Origin: Microbispora rosea
GTDB lineage: Bacteria > Actinomycetota > Actinomycetes > Streptosporangiales > Streptosporangiaceae
Length of the DNA: 64,000 nt
NCBI RefSeq assembly: GCF_900156315.1
Contig: NZ_FTNI01000026.1
Location: 62,001-126,000 of the forward strand
Reading direction: 5' to 3'
The notes under the pieces were generated by a model. The model saw nothing but the letters and a program-made list of their open reading frames with translations. It did not search any database and was not told where the DNA came from. Shown here piece after piece: positions 29,632 to 38,389 of this stretch (position 1 is the first letter of the stretch; each line of letters begins with the position of its first letter). The position numbers and the translations under genes are program-made.

Positions 29632-30362
29632 CGCGTCCCGCCCAGGAAGTGCCGCAGGTAGCGGGGGTCGGCGTCGGCCACGGAGAGCAGCACGAAGAAG
29701 TCCGCGGTGCCGAAGTCCGGATCGTGGGCGGGAGCGCCGCAGATCCACGCGCCGAGCCGCAGGTAACCGCGCAGCAGCGGTGGCACCGTGAACCGGTCGG
29801 GGCGGGGGACCCCGGCATCGCGCCAGGGCGTGTGCGGCGTGACGCGATACTCCTCGGGCCCCAGCGCGACCCGGTCGACGACACCGGCGGCGACCGCGCC
29901 GCCGTCGTCCAGTGGCACCGAGCAGCAGCCCGCCAGCCAGGTGTGCCCGAGGCTGGTCATGTACTGCGCGATCGCGGCCCACATCAGGGCGACGACCGCG
30001 CCGCCGCGGTGGTCGGGGTGCACGCACGTACGCCCGGCCTCGACCAGGTCGCCGCGCAGGCCCTTCAGCGCGCGGAGGTCGAACTCGGAGTCGGAGTAGA
30101 GCCGGTCGGAGCGGCGGGGCGGCAGCAGGCGATAGGTGCCGACCACCGTGTCGCCCTCGCGGACGAGGATGTGGTCGCAGTACGCGTCGAGCGGTTCGAC
30201 GTCGAGCCCGTTCAGGGGGGAGTCGATCCGGGCGCCCATCTCCCCGGCGAACACCTCGTAGCGCAGGCGCTGGGCGGCACGCAGGTCTGCGGCGCTCTCG
30301 GCGAGCCCGACGGTGTAGCGGCCGGAGTCAAGGGAGTGCTGGGACTGCAGAGAGATCGTCAT
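29628..30362 (-). CDS. GNAT-type N-acyltransferase (OlsB / hemolysin-like)
   Basis: 244 residues from MTISLQSQ. It has the OlsB-type acyl-ACP N-acyltransferase layout: LRAAQRLRYEVFAGEMGA near the N-terminus, LDAYCDHILVRE, VVGTYRLLPP, ELDLRALKG-like EFDLRALKG, VEAGRTCVHPDHRGG and a C-terminal GYLRLGAWICGAPAHDPDFGTADFFVLL. In ornithine-lipid synthesis OlsB attaches a 3-hydroxy fatty acid to the alpha-amino group of ornithine. AGGAAGGA lies about 11 bases before the ATG. The downstream PlsC-type gene would add the second acyl chain. Ornithine lipids typically replace phospholipids under phosphate limitation. Confidence 0.85.
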   Translation of the reverse strand: MTISLQSQHSLDSGRYTVGLAESAADLRAAQRLRYEVFAGEMGARIDSPLNGLDVEPLDAYCDHILVREGDTVVGTYRLLPPRRSDRLYSDSEFDLRALKGLRGDLVEAGRTCVHPDHRGGAVVALMWAAIAQYMTSLGHTWLAGCCSVPLDDGGAVAAGVVDRVALGPEEYRVTPHTPWRDAGVPRPDRFTVPPLLRGYLRLGAWICGAPAHDPDFGTADFFVLLSVADADPRYLRHFLGGTR

Positions 30363-30551
30363 GCGTGTCGCATCCTTCCTCGGGGGGTGCCGGCCGCGGT
30401 GAGGCGTCCCGTCTCTCCCGGCCCATTCCGCGGCCCACCACCATGACGACATGCGGAAATGACAGCGGAGCCTCAGGGCGGGGGCATGAAGGCGTCCGCA
30501 TCGTGAACCTCGTGCGCGCTCATGACAAGCGGCGCAGTAACCTCAAACAAC

Positions 30552-31775
30552 GTGAACCAGCGCACGCTCCTGATCACGCTGACCGGTCCGGATCGCCCGG
30601 GCGTCACCTCGCGGCTGTTCTCCGTACTGTCCGGGTTCCCGGTCGTCGTGGCCGACGTGGAGCAGGTCGTCATCCGCGGCCGCCTCACCCTGGGCGTCCT
30701 CGTCGCCTACGCCGGGGGGCCACCCACCGGCACCGGAGGCACGATCGGCGGCCTGTGGACGGCCGTCGAACAGGTCGCCGCCGACCTCGACATGGACCTG
30801 GAGATCGCGACCGGCACCACTTCCAAGGAGAAGCGACGACGCGGGCGGCTGCACGTCACCGTCCTCGGCGCGCCGCTGCTGCCCGCCGCCATGGCCGGAA
30901 TCGCCGGCCGGATCGCGGCGAGCGGCGCCAACATCGACAGGATCGAACGACTGTCGAGCTATCCGGTGACGTGCATCGAGCTCGCGGTGTCCGGCGCCGA
31001 CCCCCAGGCGATGCGGGCGGAGCTGGCCGCGGAGGCGGCGGCGCAGCAGGTGGACGTGGCCGTGCAGCGCAGCGGCCTGCACCGCCGCGCCAAGCGCCTG
31101 ATCGTGATGGACGTCGACTCGACGCTGATCCAGAACGAGGTCATCGAGCTGCTCGCCCGGCACGCCGGGTGCCTGGACGAGGTGGCCCGGGTCACCGACG
31201 AGGCCATGCGCGGCGAGCTCGACTTCGCCGAGTCGCTGGTCAGGCGGGTCGCGCTGCTCGAAGGGCTGTCGGAGGAGGTCTTCGAGAAGGTCGTCAAGGA
31301 GGTCGTCCTCACGCCCGGCGCGCGCACGCTGGTGCGGACCCTCAAGCGGCTCGACTACCGCTTCGCCATCGTGAGCGGCGGCTTCACCCAGATCACCGAC
31401 TCCCTCGTGGCCGACCTCGGCATCGACTACTCCGCCGCCAACACCCTTGAGGTCGTGGACGGCCGGCTCACGGGCCGGGTCGTCGGCGAGATCGTGGACC
31501 GGCCGGGCAAGGCCCGTGCGCTGGAGCGCTTCGCCGCCGAGGCGGGCATCCCGGTGAGCCAGACCGTCGCGATCGGCGACGGCGCGAACGACCTCGACAT
31601 GTTCGCCGTCGCCGGGCTCGGCATCGCGTTCAACGCCAAGCCCATCGTGCGGCAGGCCGCCGACACCGCGGTCAACGTGCCCTACCTCGACTCGATCCTC
31701 TACCTGCTCGGCATCTCCCGCGAGGAGGTAGAGGCGGCCGACGCCGAGGACGGCATGCCGCCCGCCATGAACTGA
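30552..31775 (+). CDS. serB: Phosphoserine phosphatase SerB with ACT domains
   Basis: 407 residues. Two N-terminal ACT-like domains (LLITLTGPDRPGVTSRLFSVL; LHVTVLGAPLLPAAMAGIAGRI) precede a HAD phosphatase. The HAD part has nucleophile Asp in VMDVDSTLI (~residue 187), motif II VSGGF, motif III Lys in RPGKARAL and motif IV GDGANDLDM. It makes L-serine from phosphoserine; the ACT domains bind serine for feedback. GTG 30552 follows TAACCT by eight bases, a leaderless start. The tandem-ACT form matches mycobacterial SerB2. Confidence 0.95.
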   Translation: MNQRTLLITLTGPDRPGVTSRLFSVLSGFPVVVADVEQVVIRGRLTLGVLVAYAGGPPTGTGGTIGGLWTAVEQVAADLDMDLEIATGTTSKEKRRRGRLHVTVLGAPLLPAAMAGIAGRIAASGANIDRIERLSSYPVTCIELAVSGADPQAMRAELAAEAAAQQVDVAVQRSGLHRRAKRLIVMDVDSTLIQNEVIELLARHAGCLDEVARVTDEAMRGELDFAESLVRRVALLEGLSEEVFEKVVKEVVLTPGARTLVRTLKRLDYRFAIVSGGFTQITDSLVADLGIDYSAANTLEVVDGRLTGRVVGEIVDRPGKARALERFAAEAGIPVSQTVAIGDGANDLDMFAVAGLGIAFNAKPIVRQAADTAVNVPYLDSILYLLGISREEVEAADAEDGMPPAMN

Positions 31776-31779
31776 GATC

Positions 31780-33861
31780 TCAGGGCCCGGCCGCGAAGGC
31801 GTCGGCCGCCGCGGCGCACAGCCGTACGGCGTCGGCGTCCAGCGAGCGCAGCGCCTGGTCGACGGCGGCGGTGCGCAGCAGCGCCCGCCCCGAGCCCGGC
31901 TCGGTCGCGTCCGCCTCCAGTTCGGTGAGCCGGCGCTCGGCCTGGGCGCCGACCCACACGGCGTCGTCCGCGAGCCCCCGGCACATCTCCGCCGCCGGCT
32001 CGTACGGCTCCCGCCCCCGCACGGCCTGGGCGGTGGCCCGCAGGTGGCCGGCCACCGCGTCGAGGACGTCGGGGACCGGGCCACCACCCGTGGGCTCGTC
32101 GCGGAGCACCGAGATCAGCGTCAGCAGGTCGTCGCGGACCCGCTGGGCGGCCTCCAGGGCCTCGTCGACGGTCTCGGGGGCCGTGCCGCCGGGCTCCTTG
32201 GCGATGTAGCAGAGCGCCCCCGTGACCATCTCCGCGTCCACCGCGGCCTTCCTGATCCGTTCCTCGGCCCGCTCCGCACCCGCCTTCCTCCTGGCCAGCT
32301 GCGCCACCGTCCGGGCGACCGCCGCGTGCGAGTCGAGCATCCGGCCGACCCGCTCGGCCAGGTGTTCCGTCTCCCCCCGCGGCCACAGCAGCCGCGCGCA
32401 CGCGATGGCGATGACGCCGCCGGCGACGGTCAGGACGACCCGCGACTCGGCGATCGTCGCGGTCTGCGGCATCTGGAAGTCGAGCAGCAGCAGCACGCAC
32501 ATCGTCATGAACGTCGCCCAGTAGGCCTGGTGCGTCGGGGCCAGGCCGAACGCCAGCGCGGCCGACACCCCGATCAGCGCGACAAGCGTCCAGTGACCCG
32601 GCGCGATGTTCAGGATGGCCGCCGAGACCAGACCGCCGGCCGTGCTGCCGCCCACCCGCGCCCACACCTTGGCCCGCGTCTCCCCATACGTCGGCTGGAT
32701 GGTGACCAGCACCGCGATCACCAGCCAGTGCGGGAACGCGGGCTTGAACAGCACGATGACGATCGAGGCGAAGGCGGTGCCGAGCAGGACCCGCAGGGCG
32801 TGACGCACGCGGGGGTCGTCGAAGGCGAGCGACGAGGGAACCGCCAGGGTGGCAAGATCGAGACGGTGCGCGCACAGCCAGCGGGCCGCCTCGGCGGAGC
32901 CGTCGAGCGCCTCCCGGATCCGCCCGGCGCTGTGGGCGATCTGCCGGAGGAGGACGAGCACCACCATCTCGCGCTCGCCGCCCGCGGCCCGGTCGCGCAG
33001 CCGGTCGACCCGGTCGCCGAAATCCATGACGGACACGTGCTCGGGCGGGCACTCGGCCAGATAGGCGCTCAGCGCCGCGGACAGCGAGCCCACGAGGTCG
33101 CGAATTCCCGCCTCGTCCGCCGCGCCGGGCGCACGCCGGGCCAGCGTGTCGCACAGCCCGCGCAACGCGATGATCTCGTGGAACACCCGGCGCAACGCGA
33201 GCGCGACGTCCGCGGCCGCCCGCGACCGCTCCCACCGGACGCGGCGGGCCCGGGCCAGGCGGACCTCGGCGATCGCTTCGGCCGCCTTCCTGCGGCGCTC
33301 GTCCCACTCGTCCTGACCCACCGAGGGGTCGGCCACGGCCTCGACCAGCCCGGCCAGGGTGTCGGCGGTCTCCCCCAGCATCGCGACGACCGGGCGGGTC
33401 CGCCGCCACGGCCAGGGCAGGGTGAGCAGGACGGCCGCCAGCAGGCCGCCGAGCAGTTGCAGGCCGGTGTGCGGCGCGGGATCGAGCGGCAGCGGGTTGG
33501 CGGCGGTCAGCAGCAGCGTGAGCGCCGGGGTGACGCCGATCGGGCGCACCAGGCCGCCCAGCCCGGCCAGGGCCGAGGCGACCAGGACCATGGCCCAGCT
33601 GCTGCCCGACAGCAGGATCCCCAGCGACGTCCCCACGCCGACCGACAGCACCACGCCGAGAAGGTAGGGCGTGCGCACGCCCGCGGGGTTCAGGATTGCC
33701 CGCCCCGCGACCAGCCACGCGCCGAGGCCGACCGTCGCGCCGCCCGCGGGATGCCCGGTAAGCAGGCCCGTGAGCAGCGGGATCACCAGGCAGGCGGCCC
33801 CGGTCAGGCCGAAGCCGAGCGCGAGGCGTGGATCCTCCAGCCTCAGCGCCCTGGCGAGCAC
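31780..33861 (-). CDS. FUSC-family membrane protein
   Basis: About 693 residues with two clusters of five or six hydrophobic segments (residues ~15-155 and ~350-480), each followed by a long soluble helical region. This is the duplicated FUSC/YccS architecture related to aromatic-acid efflux (AaeB) proteins. The conserved PHWLVIAVLVTIQPTYGETRAKVWARVGGSTAGG block in the second half is diagnostic. Exported substrates in relatives are p-hydroxybenzoate-type acids or fusaric acid; here unknown. GTG 33861 has AGGA about six bases upstream and begins MLARALRLEDP; an upstream in-frame TTG is less likely. Convergent with serB, 4 bp apart. Confidence 0.88.
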   Translation of the reverse strand: MLARALRLEDPRLALGFGLTGAACLVIPLLTGLLTGHPAGGATVGLGAWLVAGRAILNPAGVRTPYLLGVVLSVGVGTSLGILLSGSSWAMVLVASALAGLGGLVRPIGVTPALTLLLTAANPLPLDPAPHTGLQLLGGLLAAVLLTLPWPWRRTRPVVAMLGETADTLAGLVEAVADPSVGQDEWDERRRKAAEAIAEVRLARARRVRWERSRAAADVALALRRVFHEIIALRGLCDTLARRAPGAADEAGIRDLVGSLSAALSAYLAECPPEHVSVMDFGDRVDRLRDRAAGGEREMVVLVLLRQIAHSAGRIREALDGSAEAARWLCAHRLDLATLAVPSSLAFDDPRVRHALRVLLGTAFASIVIVLFKPAFPHWLVIAVLVTIQPTYGETRAKVWARVGGSTAGGLVSAAILNIAPGHWTLVALIGVSAALAFGLAPTHQAYWATFMTMCVLLLLDFQMPQTATIAESRVVLTVAGGVIAIACARLLWPRGETEHLAERVGRMLDSHAAVARTVAQLARRKAGAERAEERIRKAAVDAEMVTGALCYIAKEPGGTAPETVDEALEAAQRVRDDLLTLISVLRDEPTGGGPVPDVLDAVAGHLRATAQAVRGREPYEPAAEMCRGLADDAVWVGAQAERRLTELEADATEPGSGRALLRTAAVDQALRSLDADAVRLCAAAADAFAAGP

Positions 33862-33912
33862 GACGTTCCTGAGCGGCAGGCGCTTGTTATTACCCGCCGT
33901 GCCGCACCGCAA

Positions 33913-34386
33913 TCAGGGGCGGCTCATCCGGGCCAGCCGTCCGGTGCCGGGGGCGAGGTCCTCCCACGGCACGTCCAGCTCGATCACCGCGTACGCGCCG
34001 GGCGGGAAGCCGTCGAGCCGCGCGTCGGTCAGGGCGGCGACGAGCTCGTGCACCCCCGGGTTGTGGCCGACGAGCACCACCGACGTGATCTCGTCGTCCG
34101 TACGGCGCAGCACGCCGAGCAGGTCGTCGGGGTACGCCTCGTAGATGTCGCGCTCGATCTCGACGGGAGCGTCGAGACCGAGCAGTTCGGCGGTCCTGCG
34201 GGTGCGGACCGACGGCGAGCACAGGACGAGCCCCGCGACGAGCCCGGGTGCGAGTCGCCGGATCTCCTCCCCCGCCTCCCGGGCGTCCCGCTCACCGCCG
34301 GGGGTGAGCGGACGTTCGCTGTCCGGGAGGCCCGGCGCCTGACCCGCCTTGGCGTGCCTGACCACGACGAGCGTCCGCGCGCTCAC
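33913..34386 (-). CDS. SixA-type histidine phosphatase
   Basis: 157 residues beginning MSARTLVVVRHAKAGQ, the RHG-type catalytic motif with the phospho-acceptor His. LCSPSVRTRRTAELL and VVLVGHNPGVHELV follow and supply the second Arg and His. SixA removes phosphate from phosphohistidine, classically on the HPt domain of ArcB, and in some bacteria on phosphotransfer proteins. The GTG start overlaps the stop of a 33-codon membrane-peptide gene by 4 bp, implying translational coupling. No phosphotransfer partner is adjacent. Confidence 0.9.
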   Translation of the reverse strand: MSARTLVVVRHAKAGQAPGLPDSERPLTPGGERDAREAGEEIRRLAPGLVAGLVLCSPSVRTRRTAELLGLDAPVEIERDIYEAYPDDLLGVLRRTDDEITSVVLVGHNPGVHELVAALTDARLDGFPPGAYAVIELDVPWEDLAPGTGRLARMSRP

Positions 34387-34484
34387 GGCATGGCCCAGAC
34401 GGCGAGGCCCACGATCACAGCAATCATCACCGCCATGGTCAGCAGGATCAGCGCCAGCGTCCTGCCCCCGTTTGGCTTGTCCAT
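34383..34484 (-). CDS. 33-aa single-pass membrane peptide coupled to sixA
   Basis: Read directly from the minus strand: ATG at 34484-34482, stop TGA at 34385-34383. The product is MDKPNGGR followed by about 22 hydrophobic residues (LALILLTMAVMIAVIVGLAV) and WAMP. TACACT (34498-34493, minus strand) lies eight bases before the ATG, so it probably starts a leaderless transcript. The stop overlaps the GTG of the SixA gene (GTGA), so the peptide is the first cistron of that unit. A positive-inside single transmembrane helix is the natural prediction. No homologue is known to me. Confidence 0.7.
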   Translation of the reverse strand: MDKPNGGRTLALILLTMAVMIAVIVGLAVWAMP

Positions 34485-34503
34485 AAGTGCTCAGTGTATG
34501 GAG

Positions 34504-34534
34504 AAGGTCCCCCGCTCCAGGAGCAGGGGACCTT
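34504..34534 (-). terminator. Hairpin downstream of hppA
   Basis: AAGGTCCCC and GGGGACCTT pair over nine bases with an inner two-base GC extension, about 60 bases after the hppA stop and just before the promoter of the 33-aa gene. Confidence 0.7.
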
Positions 34535-34575
34535 CGTTCTCAGTGCCTTCGTTCTCAGTGCCTTCGTTCTCAGCG
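34531..34575. repeat. 15-bp tandem repeat, three copies
   Basis: CCTTCGTTCTCAGTG is repeated at 34531-34545 and 34546-34560, with a third copy differing in one base (34561-34575), then a partial copy. It lies in the 3' untranslated region of hppA, overlapping the edge of the terminator hairpin. Confidence 0.9.
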
Positions 34576-34593
34576 CCTTCGGGCGACGAGCGT

Positions 34594-36927
<2,334 letters not shown>

Positions 36928-37225
36928 CCGTCCTCCTCGGCCAGACGGGGTTTCGGTCCTCCTGCCCGGACGACGCTGGACGAACCCACTGGCTGTGCGG
37001 CGCTTCCGGGCGGGTTGGCAAGTGCCGCTTCCGGTTGCATCCGCAATACCTTGGCCGGTGCCGGGAGTCTACGCAGCGACGCCACGGATATGAAGGCCCT
37101 CGCGCGTCGTAATCGAAGCGGCGTCTAGTAATGCCCCAACATTTGCACCGCTATGAAGGGGCTTTGACCAGCGGAGTCAGGTGTGCGGCGGTGATGGTCG
37201 CCCTGGTTACGGCACTCCCTTGCCT

Positions 37226-37250
37226 CCGATTTCGGACCGTCCGAAATCGG
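37226..37250. promoter_or_regulatory. Perfect 25-bp palindrome
   Basis: CCGATTTCGGAC and GTCCGAAATCGG flank a single central C, giving 12 paired positions. It lies about 300 bp upstream of hppA, beyond the bldG-unit terminator. No T-run follows on either strand, so an operator is as likely as a terminator. Confidence 0.7.
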
Positions 37251-37261
37251 GCCGGGCATAG

Positions 37262-37301
37262 CAAAAGATCGAGTGTCACGCCGGGGGGCGACACTCGATC
37301 T
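37262..37301 (-). terminator. Intrinsic terminator of the bldG/anti-sigma unit
   Basis: On the minus strand a perfect 12-bp stem (AGATCGAGTGTC with GACACTCGATCT) around a C-rich 12-nt loop is followed by TTTTGC. It lies about 145 bases after the anti-sigma gene. Confidence 0.85.
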
Positions 37302-37322
37302 GCTTGAAGGTCGTGCCTCGGA

Positions 37323-37396
37323 GGTCCTGTCCCAGCAGGTCTCCGGGGTCCGCGAAGGTCCTGTCTCGGCGGGTTTTCGGGGTCCGTGAAGGTCCT
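37323..37396. repeat. 34-bp imperfect tandem repeat
   Basis: Two 34-bp units starting GGTCCTGTC (37323-37356 and 37357-37390), both ending GGGGTCCGYGAA, are followed by a partial third unit. They lie between the anti-sigma stop and its terminator, within the 3' untranslated region. Confidence 0.8.
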
Positions 37397-37445
37397 CCTC
37401 GCATGCCCTCGGAGGTTCCCCGAAGTTCTCGGAGGCTTTCGCCGG

Positions 37446-37874
37446 TCAGAGGGCGGCGATGCCGTGGGGCGACGCGGGCCAGCTCATGCGGATGCGCATG
37501 CCCTTGGGCCCCGGAAGCACCTCGACGTCGTCGGCCAGCCCCGCGATGACCGCGATGCCCAGATTGTCGATCTCGGGCATGAGGCTGCCGTTCGCCTCCA
37601 GCACCTGGGGCGTCACGTCCTCGCTCGGGGCGGCGTCCGTGACCGTCACCTCGAAACGCCCCGCGTCATCGCGTAACTCGATGCGGACCGGCTCCCCCGG
37701 GCAGTGGAGGCGGTGCGCCTCCACAGCCCGTGAGCACGCCTCTCCGACGGCGAGCCGCACCTCGTCCAGGATCGCCTCAGCCACTCCCGTGCGACGGGCG
37801 ATGGCCGTGGCGACCAACCGGGCCGTGCGCACGTGGGCGGGCAGAGCGCTGAACGTCAGCTCGACGGTGGCCAT
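37446..37874 (-). CDS. Anti-sigma-factor-like ATPase (RsbW/SpoIIAB family), BldG partner
   Basis: 142 residues of the GHKL ATPase family. LPAHVRTARLVATAIARRTG is followed by LDEVRLAVGEACSRAVEAHR, where the N-box Asn of kinase-active RsbW proteins is replaced by Arg49. The G1-like NLGIAVIAGLADDVEV and a late glycine-containing loop remain. It would bind BldG or a sigma factor. In S. coelicolor the gene in this position (SCO3548, apgA) encodes a BldG-interacting anti-sigma-like protein. It is 19 bp downstream of bldG in the same unit. Confidence 0.88.
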   Translation of the reverse strand: MATVELTFSALPAHVRTARLVATAIARRTGVAEAILDEVRLAVGEACSRAVEAHRLHCPGEPVRIELRDDAGRFEVTVTDAAPSEDVTPQVLEANGSLMPEIDNLGIAVIAGLADDVEVLPGPKGMRIRMSWPASPHGIAAL

Positions 37875-37893
37875 GTTGCTGAGTCCCCGGCCG

Positions 37894-38244
37894 TCACTTG
37901 TCCCGGCCGTGGGCTTCCTTGGCCTCCTCGACCGAGGCGTAGATCCCGAAGACCTTCGTCAAACCGGTGATGCGGAAGATCTTCAGGATGCGCTCCTGCG
38001 TGCAGACGAGCTCCAGGGAGCCGTCGTGCGCCCGCACCCGCTTGAGGCCGCCGACCAGCACGCCAAGGCCTGTCGAGTCGAGGAAGTCCACCTTCTCCAT
38101 GTTCACGAGCAGGTGGAAGTTGCCCTTGTTGACCAGGTCGATCAGCAGCTCACGCAGTCTGGGCGCGGTGTAGACGTCGATCTCACCCTCGACATCGACG
38201 ATGGTGAGATTGTCCTCGGAATGGTGGTCCAACTTCAGATCCAC
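37894..38244 (-). CDS. bldG: Anti-sigma factor antagonist BldG (STAS domain)
   Basis: 116 residues, a single STAS domain. The phosphorylation site lies in [20 protein letters not shown] (Ser57 region), and the C-terminal [21 protein letters not shown] matches Streptomyces BldG almost residue for residue. BldG controls aerial growth, antibiotic production and stress sigma factors by partner-switching with anti-sigma factors. GGAGG lies five bases before GTG 38244. The anti-sigma gene follows, and the MrfA-type helicase is divergent, the same arrangement as around bldG in Streptomyces. Confidence 0.95.
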   Translation of the reverse strand: MDLKLDHHSEDNLTIVDVEGEIDVYTAPRLRELLIDLVNKGNFHLLVNMEKVDFLDSTGLGVLVGGLKRVRAHDGSLELVCTQERILKIFRITGLTKVFGIYASVEEAKEAHGRDK

Positions 38245-38389
38245 AGATCCTCCAGCGCCTTACTTGCGTAGGTCTCGATACAGGTCATGCATCCTGGTAG
38301 TCCAGAGGCACGACCCGATGCGCGGCATTCAACCACGCTACGACTCCGTGTCTATACGAAATCACGACTCCGGGCGACTCTCCCCGCAG

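Larger units (their letters stand above)
36928..37445. other. 518-bp intergenic region between hppA and the anti-sigma/bldG unit
   Basis: No gene seen. It contains the hppA promoter region (left), a perfect 25-bp palindrome (37226-37250), the terminator of the bldG unit (37262-37301) and a 34-bp tandem repeat (37323-37396). Confidence 0.6.
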
